Shown piece by piece: positions 1 through 10,980 of a stretch of DNA of 64,000 nucleotides (positions within the stretch are counted from its first letter, which is position 1; every line of letters starts with the position of its first letter). Both the position numbers and the translations under genes were made by a program. The DNA is from Cavia porcellus. Its lineage: Eukaryota; Chordata; Mammalia; Rodentia; Caviidae. The stretch spans positions 187,978,982 through 188,042,981 of the forward strand of contig NW_026947484.1 in NCBI RefSeq assembly GCF_034190915.1, read 5' to 3'. The notes below the pieces were generated by a model. It was not told the origin of the DNA and did no database searches. It saw only the letters and a list, made by a program, of their open reading frames with translations.

Positions 1-148
1 TCTCCTCCAAAGCTAGCGATTTGAGAGTATTAAAGTGAAAGTCACAGTATCTTCTATGGGCTCAGTGCCTTCATTTGAACAATGAGTGAGATTAGATCAG
101 GGGTGAAGAAGAGATTATCACACACACTCTGCCATAAGAAAGCTCCAT

Positions 149-320
149 AGACTTGCATGTGGTAGCTCACAATTGTAAACCCTTCAGTCTGGGAGGGTGG
201 GACAGGAGGATTGCAAGCTCAAGCCCATTCTGGGCAATTTAGTGTTTCAAAATTAAAATTTTGTTGTAAAACAGCTGAGGTTGTAGCTCAGTGCAAACGG
301 TCAGGGTTCAATACCCAGGG
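149..320 (+). mobile_element. B1-dID fused SINE
   Basis: The left half reads like a diverged B1 monomer (GCATGTGGTAGCTCAC, then 'ggaggattgcaagctcaag'). It is followed by an A/T linker and then a shortened ID-like half (GCTGAGGTTGTAGCTCAGTG and a B-box-like 'gggttcaatacccaggg'). This B1-plus-deleted-ID order matches the dimeric B1-dID SINE known from non-muroid rodents. Such elements are non-autonomous, transcribed by RNA polymerase III and mobilised by L1. The element is old and diverged, and it ends in a purine-rich tail. Confidence 0.75.
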
Positions 321-416
321 ATGAAAGGAAGGAGGGAGAGAAAGATGGAAGGAGGAAAGGGAGGAGGGAGAGAGGGAGAGGGAGGGAGAAAAAGAAGGAG
401 GGAGGAAACGTATTAG
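321..416. repeat. purine-rich (GGGA/GGAA)n tract
   Basis: An almost pure purine run of GGAA, GGGA and GAAA blocks. It directly follows the B1-dID element and probably grew from its A-rich tail. Confidence 0.85.
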
Positions 417-420
417 CTGG

Positions 421-1149
421 CTACATGGAAACAGTTTCACGACTGCAAAACAAAACCTCAGATTGAAGTTGTCTAGGCGTAGAAAGCAGTGGCATTTATG
501 ACATTTCTTTGCCACCTTTGAACTAGGTCACCAGTTAGCTTTTTTGAGGTATGAAATATAAGTTTCTATAACTCACCTGAATCTTCTCACATATAAAAGA
601 AATGTTCTGAAACAAATATCTGGATTATCTAGTGTTTTTTATACCCAGTGCAGTCAATACCAATGTGTCTCTGCAGTTCTTTTTTGTAAATAGCCAGCTG
701 GTTACTTAATTGAATTCACCCAGTTGTTTTCAAAACAACCAGGAGTAGGATCAGATTCAGTCTTTCCCTCAAACTAGTTTTGTGTCTCTGGGAGTCGCTA
801 TGTGATGATATATGTTATTTTAAACCGCCTTTATTTTTAATGATACAAACAATGAAACGCAAGTAAGAGAAAGGAGCTAACACATTTATTCCCATTCTGC
901 CATCTGCTTAAAGCTGCTGATGTAATTCCAGTTTGAAATTGCATTAGTCCTTGCCTCCTGGACCTCTTCCTTATTTCCTGGTGTATTTCAGGCCTTCTGT
1001 ACTGAAGAGAAGGCTCTGCCTCTAGGATGCTGGTCAATTACTGGGAAGCAGGAGCGTAGTTCTGGCCATTTTCAAACTGGTCTCCGATTTGAATTTCTTT
1101 CCCGACAAGCTAGGATGACTGTAACTGGAGTGTTATTTGCTTAAATGTA
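421..1149. other. no feature recognised
   Basis: AT-rich single-copy-looking sequence. Short frames on either strand have no recognisable product, and I see no repeat of known family. Confidence 0.5.
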
Positions 1150-1540
1150 TTTGGTATTTAAGGTTTGATTAGTGATGTTTTCAGCAATATCATCAACAAT
1201 CAGCAGATTTGTTTACACTGTGGAGGATGGCAGAGATGAAGGGCTGTGGTCGTGCATACGCAATCACTGCGTATTGGCTTTTCTGACTTCTATCTCTTGG
1301 ATTATGCCTCAGCGTTCAATTTTAATTTTGTTGTTAAACACGCAGCTGCTTTACACTGGTTTAGATAGCCTTGTGGTGCAGAGTTTGTTAAATCGTGTGA
1401 AAGTTCGTGTAGAGGAGAATTACTTATGAGGCTACATTTAAAATGGAATTTTAGCAAATAACCCAAGTGTGGCTTCTTCCTTTGGCTATGAACTCTGCAG
1501 TTTGACATTGGCCGAACCATCTTTCTCTTCACTTCCAAAT
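1150..1540. promoter_or_regulatory. possible conserved non-coding element
   Basis: Unlike its surroundings this stretch keeps several CpG dinucleotides (for example CGTGCATACGCAATC and ACTGCGTATTGGC). It also holds a forkhead-type TGTTTAC motif and several TTGTT/ATTT motifs, with no match to a repeat I know. This is only a guess at an enhancer; cross-species conservation would decide it. An 85-codon frame at 1172-1429 runs through it but has no recognisable product. Confidence 0.2.
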
Positions 1541-2236
1541 ATCTACCCAGGGTGGACCTGGTGGTGATTACAAGTACACAAAGGATGTAAATGCAAACAT
1601 TTCAGGAAAAGCAGAAACTTGGGCAACTTCTTTCATAACTTATAAGTCCTTCTGCTCTAGACAGCTTCTATTGCTTTCTTTTTAAATAAGTGTCTCTGCC
1701 TTTCCCAGGCGTCACACAGTTGAGGGTGCTGTTTTGGCATGTGAAATTGCATCTCATGTCAGAAAATGTCATCAAAGCAGTAGAAGGTTGAACTCATAAG
1801 GGACTGTAAGGAGTCTCACCACTCTTTTCAGGCTCTCGGTCACACTCACCCTCAGAATGTAAGGTCATGCTCCCAGCTAGACTTTAGCAAGCTGATCTAG
1901 CCTATATTTTATTACTATGGCTCAGAACCACCTGTGGACTCTTATTTTCCTATCAATGCCCTGGTACAAAGCTCTATGGGGGATTTGGAATCAAAGGAAG
2001 CAAGGACACTCAGTCAAAATGGTGAGCCCATGTTCCAGAAAAGCGAATGGCTGAGGTAAAGGAGAATCAGCAGGTGGACAGCTGATTAAGAAATCCAGTG
2101 ACCAGAGCTGTAGCCAGGATTCAAGTGCAGAAAGTGCTGCAGGGGCACAGAGGAAGAGGGAAAATCAAGAGATTCTTCACAGAGGAGGAGGCACCTGCAT
2201 TCTGGCTTGATGAATAAGTTGGAATCTTCCTTTTGG
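1541..2236. other. no feature recognised
   Basis: Mixed-composition sequence with no repeat family or gene that I recognise. Confidence 0.5.
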
Positions 2237-2254
2237 AAAAAAAAAAAAAAAAAA
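2237..2254. repeat. poly-A run (A18)
   Basis: Eighteen consecutive A. No SINE body is visible directly upstream, so it is not clearly a retroposon tail. Confidence 0.95.
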
Positions 2255-2599
2255 GGATGATGGAGAGGAGGAGGGCATCCAAAGTCATCACAAAGAGTGC
2301 GGGGATGCAGGAGTAAGGGACACATGTTTTGAACATATCTACCCATCTTCCCCTCTGGGGAGTTTGGCTGGACCCGGAGAAGGGGATGAACAGGAGTTGG
2401 ACCTGCACAAATAATCTGCATCTCTTTGTTTAAGATTATGACTCTGGAGTGATAGTTTTGGAATTGGTTCCATAGTCATTTTTTTTTTCACAATTATAAC
2501 TTCACACCGTGCTGGTATGTTACAACCAATGGCGAGAGGTGACACATGCTATTCAGCAATGACTATCAAGGAGGCAGCAGAGAAGATCTCAGCTTTTCC

Positions 2600-2735
2600 A
2601 CATACCAGCTATGAGTCACCGACTGTCTACTGGACAAATCATTTAAGTGCTTCGGGCTCATTTGTTTTTTCATCTATACAATAGAGGTAATGGTCTGAAC
2701 TCTAGGACTAACACGTAGATATAATATTACTACTG
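2600..2735 (+). mobile_element. MIR SINE fragment
   Basis: The order 'gacaaatcatttaagtgcttcggg', 'catctatacaatagaggtaatgg' matches the MIR core and 3' half (the 'cctcatctgtaaaatgggg' region), with the divergence expected of this ancient tRNA-derived SINE. Confidence 0.6.
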
Positions 2736-2965
2736 CTACGATTATTGTGGCTCTTTCTACAAAAGTTTGAAAAGTTATACATGCACACACATTTGAAGAA
2801 GTTCAAGCTTATAATTCATACTCACATGTTTCATTAAAAGGGGAGAAACAGACAGAGTAAGCCATTGCCTGGCACGTGGCACATGGCCCTGCTAGAGCAG
2901 CAAGTGGGGCCTGAAAGTCTCCTGTAATATGAACTACTGGCCCAGCCAGTGCAAATCTCCTGAGT

Positions 2966-3092
2966 AGGGTTGCCAAATAACATATAGCATACCCAGTCAT
3001 GTTTAAATTTTCAATAGACAACGAGCATTCTTCTTGATATGTTTGTCTCAACTACTACATGGGATATACTTATACAAAAAGTTTTATAAGTA
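2966..3092. mobile_element. MER53-like DNA transposon relic
   Basis: AGGGTTGCCAAATAA followed by 'cccagt...taaattttcaatagacaacgagcattcttc' and 'catgggatatacttatac' follows the MER53 consensus as I remember it, a near-palindromic MITE. The terminal half of the palindrome is decayed. Confidence 0.65.
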
Positions 3093-4149
3093 TGAGGGTA
3101 GGGATCTATGTGGTTCTTTGGCTATAGTTTCACTGCCAAAATCCCAGCCATATGTTGTATGTCCTGTTCAGGGAGGATTCCTACAGGTGTGGATTAAGTT
3201 TCATTCCTGGAAAATCTTCACCAAAGTTGAAGACTGCAAAGGGTTTGATCAGTGGGGAAAGAGCACAGGTTACCCCATCCTAAGAGACAGCGTGCTCTGA
3301 TGCACAGAGAAATGGGAGAGTCTGCAAGGCTTGGGAATCACAGAATGCAGTGGGTTGGTTTGAGAATAAAGAGAAAATGTGCAAGTATGTGTTTACTTGG
3401 GGTGCAGTGGTACTCAGAAGAACATATGGTCAGGGAAGTATTTAGGGGCCAGGAGTTCAGGAATCTAAGAAATTAGACTGAATGAGTTAGGACTCAGTTC
3501 CTGAATTAGTCATTTTATTTCCTTTCTTAATGGATTTTATTATAGATACTGGATTTTCCAAAGCATTGCCATTTTTTTCTTATTGTGATTAATTTGCTTG
3601 TTTGTTTGTTGTAGAATTCTTCCCTGTTCAGTTAATGAAGGGTTGTGAGATGGATGGGAACAGCAAGCCTCAATACTTACTTAACAAGCAATAAACCAAG
3701 TACAGTCAAATGCACCATCACTGGAAGTTTTATTCTGCTCGCTCAAGCAAACGTGGCAGAGCTGCTTTACTTAATTGGAAGCTGTTTTTATTGGAAGCCT
3801 TCCAGGAGGACAGTGGGCGTACTCTCTGGTGTTTCAGGGCTCCTACAATTTCAGAGGTCACCCCCATAGAAATTGACTAGAAGAGCACAGTGAAAATGAA
3901 ATCTGGGGAACCATCCCTTTTCCAGGGGTGTCTACTGCTGATTCCCTTCTCTCCAGTTGTTTGAGGATGGAGAACTTTATCCTCAGAACCAGGCACACGT
4001 AACGTAAAATAGTATGCACCAAGTTCTTTTGGTGTCTTCCCAAGACTGAGAAGATACACACCTTCCATTACTTGATCAATTACTTCTTGGAAGGTGCAAG
4101 GAGACACAACAAAGTGGTCACATGGGATCATGAAAACTGTCAGGCTGAG
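3093..4149. other. no feature recognised
   Basis: Short frames exist (for example 3034-3300 and 3645-3869) but none resembles a known protein. A small TTTG repeat lies near 3595-3612. Confidence 0.45.
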
Positions 4150-4252
4150 TGAAGGGGATCTGGGTTCTCATCTCAGGGACAGCAGTAAGTCTTTGTGTGA
4201 CCTTGGAGAGATTGCCCTCCTTCTTGAATTTCCTTGTCTGTAATAGGAGAAG
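4150..4252 (+). mobile_element. MIR SINE fragment
   Basis: 'gatctgggttctcatctcaggg' and 'tttgtgtgaccttggagag' followed by 'ccttgtctgtaatagg' fit the central MIR consensus. Confidence 0.65.
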
Positions 4253-4937
4253 GGAACTTTTCAGTTTGCTTTTTATTACTGTCTTCTGAGATTCTGGGCA
4301 AGAAGGCTGTCCAAAAGGAGTCTCCAGGCAAGAAAGAATATGAAGGAAAGTTTTCCAAAGGTGGAGACTGGATGGAGGCTGATAGGAAGGGCAAATACAA
4401 ACAAAAGAAGTGAATTTAAAAATTTTTTTCTAAGCAAATATTCGGGACATGTGCAAAGGTGTATCTAGAAGCAAGAAAGGTTCTTTGGGCATTATTGAGG
4501 GTCTTAAATGAATTAATGAACGTAAAGCTCATAACACAGACCTTGTTTCCAGGAGGGGTGAAATAGGTTATTTAGAATAGTTCTCCTGCTAGAAGAAAAT
4601 GGAAATATAGGTTAAAAAAACCCACTTAAGAGCCTGAAAGAGATAACAAAAAATAAGGAATTACCAGACTGAAAATAAAGGAGAAATGAAAACGCAGGAA
4701 GATAAGCAAGCACAGAATTTGCTATTGATTTGAACACATTTGTTGAGATTTCAAAATCAGAATATTCATTAAAAGGGAGGTGAGGGGACAGAAATGAAAT
4801 CAAAGCCCAGGCCCACGAGCAGCAAGGAGTCTCCAAGGAGACCCTCCCCACAACAAGCTGGAACCCCAAAAGCTTCACCTCTGGAATGAGTGAATCAGAG
4901 AGGCACGAGCTCCATAGCCTGATTCACGTCTCCCACT
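4253..4937. other. no feature recognised
   Basis: A-rich sequence on the plus strand with no recognisable gene or repeat. Confidence 0.45.
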
Positions 4938-5070
4938 TGTGGCCTTCTGTTACTAAAAGTGCAGCCCATGGAATCACCAAGGGGCTTGGCAGAAAGATCC
5001 ATTTGGGGGCCCCACCCCAGACTACCTGTCGCAGCATCTGTACTTTAATAAGACCCCTGGTAGAAGCAAG
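4938..5070. mobile_element. MER20-like hAT MITE
   Basis: The series 'aaagtgcagcccatggaatcacc', 'cttggcagaaagatcc', GGGGGCCCCACCCCAGACTA and 'catctgtactttaataagacccc' tracks the MER20 consensus, a hAT-Charlie non-autonomous DNA transposon. The terminal inverted repeats are eroded. Confidence 0.75.
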
Positions 5071-5084
5071 TTCAAATCCTTTTG

Positions 5085-5165
5085 GAAAGAATACAAAATA
5101 ACAAGCACAAAAGAAAATCAAGCTCCATAAGAAAAAATCAGAAAAAAAACAGAAAAGAAAAGGAA
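5085..5165. repeat. A-rich low-complexity tract
   Basis: Runs of A broken by single C, G or T, abutting the MER20-like relic. Confidence 0.8.
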
Positions 5166-5439
5166 CCACAGAGACTTCAGAGGTTGGCTCATCCATTGCA
5201 GTCCATAAAATACTTTATAATCATAGTAGATCCTTGTGAAGGTTGGCATAGCAAACAAAAAACTAGATGATGCCTTCACTGAATAGGAACCTACGAGAAA
5301 CTGTAAAAGAAATGGATTTTATATGCTAAACATATAATTTTTGCTTGCTTTTTTTCATTTACAGTATATTAAGAAGCTCTTTCCGAGTTAACAAATATAT
5401 ACCTGCAATGCAGTATTTGTCTGTTCAGTTATGCTCACG

Positions 5440-5825
5440 GATGAATGGATGACATTCTATTTAACAAGGCTTCCACTGTCAGGCATTTGAATTAGTTCCA
5501 ATCTTCACTGTTAAAATAGCACCTCGTAGCTATGTCTCCATGCATATCCTTAATTATTTCTCAGGACAAACTTCTACACACAGAAGTGAACTCACAATTC
5601 TGGTTTTGAAATTGAAATTTCTCTTCCAGAAAGTTTGTACTGACCTATGCTCCCAAATCAATGTGAGAACATTTCCCTGCAGCCTAATCAGCGTTTGAGT
5701 TTTAGTGTTTTTATTGCCCTGGTTATTTTCCTAAGCAACATTATTGCCATTTTGATTTGCTTTTCTGTGACTATAAATAAAACGGAATATTTTCTCTTAC
5801 GTCTCTTTGCCATTTTTAAAACCAA
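5440..5825 (-). mobile_element. L1 3' UTR fragment (old L1M type)
   Basis: Read on the plus strand this gives the classic antisense L1M ending: 'atgaatggatgacattctattt', then 'tccatgcatatccttaattatttctcagg', 'acagaagtgaactcacaattctgg', then 'tttgtactgacctatgctccc'. No ORF2 sequence is present, so this is a 5'-truncated relic of a LINE-1 insertion. Confidence 0.75.
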
Positions 5826-6062
5826 AATTTGTTAATATTCTTTGCATAGTAATATACTATCAGACCTACAGAAACAAATATACACTAATATCATTAACAG
5901 CATCAGCCATTGTAACTTTAGCAGCCAGCGTACATTGCAAGGAGCATCTCAAGATTCACCATTTTCTTTTAATTTAATCAAGTTTAATTGCACTAATTTA
6001 GAGCCTTATATTTTTTATGTGAACAAATTCATGAACCTTGATCTTTATAGTTTCTGCCTTTG
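5826..6062. promoter_or_regulatory. AT-rich stretch with homeobox-type motifs
   Basis: Between 5968 and 6002 there are several TAAT/ATTA cores close together (TTTAATTTAATCAAGTTTAA and CACTAATTTA). It is single-copy in appearance and not matched to a repeat. A regulatory role is speculative. Confidence 0.15.
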
Positions 6063-6884
6063 AAAGACATGTTACTCTGGGATTACATAAATATTACTTA
6101 AACATTCACAGTAGAATGATTTTGTGGATTCACATTTTACACTTAAATCAGTAATACATTTGGAATTTAATTTTCACGTAAGGGTGTGATAGAGAGTCCC
6201 ATCATCTTAGTCATATAATCCCAAAGTGACTGGCCTAGAGGGGCACCTGCCCAAGGTTGGAAGGGAGAAAGAAATCCCAGAACTTCTCCGGCAGATGTGG
6301 AGATGTCTGGAGGTCCCATGAGCAGGGAGCTTGTACTATGGAAGAAGGAGGTCAAGGGGAAAATGATGTGCACAGAGAGGACTTGGGGACCGAGATGAGG
6401 GCCATGGTGAAGAAGCAGGTGAAATCAGGCAGCTTTCTTCTCCTGGATTCCATTTGTCCTTGAAATCCCTCTCTATTCCTTACATAACTTTTGGTTAAAT
6501 GAGCCTCCTACCAATCTTCCTGCAAATAACCAAGTCAATGTAGCTGAATAAACGTCTGTTATTTGCAACTCAAAGGGCCTTAGACAGCTGTTGGCTCCCC
6601 CAAGGCCAGATGTGGTTCCTTTTTGCTCATTACCCATCCATTCAGTCAGGGGCTCAGCATTATTTTTATCTATGAAGCTTTTAAAATCCCATCGTGTCAG
6701 GCCCTGTTCCAGGGACTCATACTGATCTAGGGCTGAGTCCAAGCACAGGGTGAGTTTTTAAGCACACTAGAAGATTCCAACACATATCTATACTTGCAAA
6801 GCACCTCAAATAATGGGATATGAGGCAGCAAGGAGGAGAGAAGGAACACTGGATAGTTTGGCATGAAAAACTCCATCAGATGCT
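6063..6884. other. no feature recognised
   Basis: Short open frames on both strands overlap each other and have no recognisable product. Confidence 0.45.
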
Positions 6885-7023
6885 ACCGTGGTCACTAATT
6901 CTGTTACTATGGGCAAGTCTGCCGACCAAAGTCAGGGTCTCCACTCATAAAATGGAAACAACGTGACCTCGCAGAGGTCTCATGGGGACCAAATGAGAAG
7001 AAGCCTAGAACCTTAGGAACTCA
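6885..7023 (+). mobile_element. MIR SINE fragment
   Basis: 'ttactatgggcaagtctg', 'tccactcataaaatggaaacaacgtgacc' and 'ggggaccaaatgagaag' follow the MIR 3' half in order. Confidence 0.65.
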
Positions 7024-7949
7024 AATTCCACAATCCTACAACAGGCTGCATCTCAGACCCATCTCACCCAGGGGAAAGATACACTGCAACCTCCACATCT
7101 TTCCTAGAGTCAGGATTGAAACCTCAGGCAAGAAAAAGACAACTCCATCTTCTTAGAGGAACACAGGAGAAAAATGGGTCTGTAGCTGCCATTCATATTT
7201 CCCACCCCACCTCCACCACATTTCCTGTAGCAACACCTCAAAGATTCCTGTCAACAGCCCGCCACCCATCAAGGCTGCTTAATGATCAAATCAGCCCTCC
7301 TAGGCCTTTTCCTAAAGGATTTTAATCTCTGTCCTTGTTCTCCCCTGGATTTTTTTCCACCACTCTTTGGCTTAATAAATGCCTTTCCAGAAGGCTTCAG
7401 CACGGCTGGAAGTATACTTGAACAGCAATTCTAAGTCCTTATTAGCTCTATAGTGATCAGGTGAAGGAATAATTGATCTCAATCAGGAACACCTGGTTTC
7501 ATAATTGCACAAATGATTATAATTCAATAATAAAAGTCAATTTAACTAACTTAATTCAGATTGCTTTAACCTCTCACAGACAGTTAAGAAGTGAACAAGC
7601 AAACAGGAAAAAAAGCAGGAGAAAGAAGAAAAAAGAAAAACAAAGCTCTGTCTAAACTGCCTAGCCAGAAGGGACCAGAAAGTAGTTGATTGATTCACTC
7701 CTCTCCCATAGATTTTCATGGCTGGGCCTGTGTTTGTCCTACTCTTCTTGTGTGGAATATTTTACTCTAATCTCTGTACTTCCAACTCTTGCACTTTTCC
7801 AGATCAAGCTCAAACACCACTTCCTTGTCTTTCTCTAGAGAAGTCTGGACGTGCTGGAAGTGGAGAGACATCCAGTTGCCTGATGGTAGCTGAGTGAATT
7901 GAGATCCAAAGATGAGAAAGGAGTATCCACTAAGCAGCAGTAACAAGGT
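7024..7949. other. no clear feature; possible L2 trace
   Basis: Around 7790-7860 'caagctcaaacaccacttcc' faintly resembles the L2 3' region. The rest is unassigned. Confidence 0.3.
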
Positions 7950-8115
7950 AGCTAAACATTTTCTTCAGGCATTTGTTCAGTTCTCACAGAGAAATGAGAA
8001 ACTGAGGCTCCTTACGATTAAAGGTTCAAAGTTGTACATCTGTGAAACAACAGACAGGATTTGAACTCAGATCTTCATGATTTCAGGGCATGTGCTCTTT
8101 GCTCCCCATCCTGCC
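7950..8115 (-). mobile_element. MIR SINE fragment, antisense
   Basis: 'gaaatgagaaactgaggctcc', 'aggatttgaactcagatcttcatg' and 'catgtgctctttgc' give the reverse complement of MIR. Confidence 0.75.
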
Positions 8116-8589
8116 AGATGATCAGGGCAGCTTGGATCTTTCTGAGTTTTCAGACCTCAGCACCAATTCAGTGAACTACAGTGAGTTTCAGCTGCAGCCA
8201 CTTGGGTTGGAACCATGAAGACTTTGGCCAAGAGGCTGCCAGGCAGCAAAGCGTTTTTCTGCGGGCTACTGGCTCAAAGAAGTAACTCTCTACTCCGTCT
8301 TTCAACAGCCAATCATTCATTCCTGATACCAAAGGTAGACACAAATGCTGGTTTGTGAATCCCTTCAACATTGGGAATCCTAGCACTAGAGCTTCAGGAG
8401 TATAACTTTGGGGTCACGGACATTATCAGAGGAGGGTGTACCCAAAGTTCCTGCCTCTCGGCCAAGGATGGAAAGAAGAGGTCAATGTGGGACCTCACTG
8501 ATTTACTCCTATTTAGTAAACGCTCACAGAGTGCCCCCTAGCCCCACGCTGGGAACACTGAGCCGACTGCTATCACTGTGCCCTGGATG

Positions 8590-8815
8590 AATGATAATAA
8601 TGCCACCTGCCACTTACTATCAGGCTAGGGATATATATGTGTATTAACCTATTTTTCTTTATAGTTCCATAAAGTAAGTGCCATCTACTTTGCACGGATG
8701 AAATTTGGAAGATTTAGGTATCTGCAGAGTAACAGAATTCACTAGAAGTAAGCAGAGCTAAGACTTAACCTTGGGTATCTGACTTTAAAGCATGAACTCT
8801 TAGCTATTCTTCTAC
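8590..8815 (-). mobile_element. MIR SINE, antisense
   Basis: A long antisense MIR match: 'tgccacttactatc', 'tattaacctatttttctttatagttccataaagtaagtgcc', 'agcagagctaagacttaacc' and 'catgaactcttagc'. Confidence 0.75.
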
Positions 8816-8984
8816 AGAATATCACCAGTTTATCTCAAGGTATGACCCTTGTTATAAGGGTTCACCATAGGAGATCTGGGAATGCTCATGAATAATTCTT
8901 TAGTACAAAATTGTCCATGGAACCACACACATATCATAATAGTAGGCACAAACATATACTTTGCTGGAACGGGAGTCAAAGATG

Positions 8985-9380
8985 ATCCATCAGGGAAGAT
9001 TTCCGGTAGGAGGGGACATTTGATCTCATGCATAAAGAATGGGTAAGACTATTCCAGACATAGTGGGTGAGTGGCAGTCTAGGAAGAATGACCATAGAAA
9101 CACCAAGGCCAGCCTAGGAGAAAGTCTCGGGTACTCTGGGACTCCCAGAAGTTTGGTGCAATGGTGTATGGGCCAGAGGACAGGAGAGGGGGGTGTGGCA
9201 GAAGACACAAGTAGTATGTTCTCTTGGCTGGTTCTCTGCCAGAACAAGAAGTCCTGGAAAGTGCTAAGAGAGGGTTTTAAATAATTGTTTTATTCTTGGC
9301 GAGCAGAGACTTTGGGCAGACCAGTGTGGCAGGGACTGGCCAAGGGAAAGTGAGAAAGGCTGGAGGAGAAAGTCATGGGA
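8985..9380 (+). mobile_element. L2 LINE 3'-region fragment
   Basis: 'catcagggaagatttccggtaggaggggacatttgatct' and 'attccagacatagtgg' match the L2 segment that normally reads 'agggaaggcttcctggaggaggtgacatttgagct'. Short open frames in the area lie in this relic and are not genes. Confidence 0.5.
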
Positions 9381-10079
9381 ACTTACACAAATGACAATGA
9401 TGACAGAGGGTCTTATTCTTCATGCCTAGGCAGCAGATGTCTCCATCTGGCTGTCCCCTCCAAGGCCTTTCAGACGGAGCTGTGAAGGGTTCCCAAGCTT
9501 TTGGGAACATGGGACCCACTGTAGTCAAAGGACAAAAAACTTGGAAGAAAAAAGGTTGGAAGTAAGACAGCCTGTGGTAACTGTTCCCCACTTGAGTGTC
9601 AGAATTGCATTCTCCCCAATCAGGAAGGCTGGCTTGGGGCAGGGGTAACATAGGAATGCACCTGAAAATTTGAACATCATCTCTGAGCTCTGAGCCACAA
9701 AAGAGGAGAGAATTCTGGGTACATACAGTCTTTCCAAATCCCTTATCCTTGCATAGTGCAGTAAGATTCTACATCACCTCATTATGCGTGTCACCACATA
9801 GATACCCACCCCAGTCCTGAAGTATGGTCCTTGTATGCCCATATGTATGTATGTGACTGCTGGACAACTTATGAATGACCAAGCAGTGAATGCTAGCCAT
9901 AGCTGCATCTAAGGGAGTGGACATTTCAGGAAACTTAGAAGAATTCCTCTTATCTGCATTTTCTGATTTTTCTGCCATTAATATAAATCAGAAAATGGGT
10001 ATACTTTTACCAGATATAATCATACCTTTACTTAAGCTGTATTGTGAGGCTTGGTTTCTCTGTAGCTGAGTAGCCCCTC
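9381..10079. other. no feature recognised
   Basis: Unassigned sequence. A small TATG repeat lies at about 9843-9852. Confidence 0.45.
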
Positions 10080-10195
10080 TGGTCTTTGCCTCTGTCGTCC
10101 ATCAACTAGGGCCATATTTCTTTGAGGAAAGGACTGTCTTATTTCCTAAACACATAGTAGGTACTTAACAAATACTCGTGGAATGAATAACTGAG
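10080..10195 (+). mobile_element. L2 LINE 3' end
   Basis: 'gaggaaaggactgtcttattt' followed by 'acatagtaggtacttaacaaatactcgtggaatgaat' is the characteristic last 80 bases of L2. Confidence 0.7.
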
Positions 10196-10879
10196 CACAC
10201 TTGGGTTATCTTAGGCCCACTAGGATGATTTCATCTCCTTATCACTAGTGGGGAAGTCTTTTGGTGACGTAGAAACCCACCCATCCATGCTTCTGCACCT
10301 GAGCTATGGGAGGAGGCAACAATACCAAGATGTACAAAGCTACTGCCAGACATGTCCCCTCCACCTTAGCCCTGTGGCCCTCCCTAGGGGAAATAGTAGC
10401 CTTGTGGCCAGTCCAAGGGCATTTACTCTGTTCAACTGACTTCCTGCTCTGTCCTACCTTCCACAGAGCTGCCTAGTACTGGGCAACAACCAGAATTGTG
10501 TAGATGTCCTGGTCACTCCATGATACCCCTACTTGCAGAGACACTCTGCCCAGATTCTGCCTGGGCATCATGAGAGTGGAATTAGAACTAACTGAGCTCA
10601 CCTCACACATGGATTTGTGGTGTTGCCATGCTGAGGTACACTGCTAGGTGCCAAGAGCCCACATTCCACTGTAGATAGGCTCTTCTCTTTACTAGGTCTC
10701 ACTGCCCAAAATGACTTCACCTGAAGCCATTTCATTCTGTTGATCAACTAGTGGAATAATCAGTTTACCTAAAATCAGCCCATTTCTGTTTCTGAATCTT
10801 TTAGATGATTTGGTCTTTTATAGCATCTCGGGGTGGGGGTGTTTTTTCTTGTTGGTTAATATTTTGGAAGCGTTCTAAA
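10196..10879. other. no feature recognised
   Basis: Single-copy-looking sequence with no gene I recognise. Confidence 0.45.
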
Positions 10880-10980
10880 GATTTATTTTAATGATTAATT
10901 AGTAAAGGCTTAATTTAAGTATATTTTATATAATGCATTCATCTTTAAAATATAAAATATTTTAAAAATAAAAAATGCAA
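10880..10980. promoter_or_regulatory. AT-rich homeobox-motif cluster
   Basis: TTTTAATGATTAATTAGTAA followed by GGCTTAATTTAAG holds four TAAT/ATTA cores within about 30 bases. It lies in unique-looking sequence next to a long AT-rich run ending near 10978. This could be a developmental enhancer, or simply AT-rich DNA. Confidence 0.2.
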
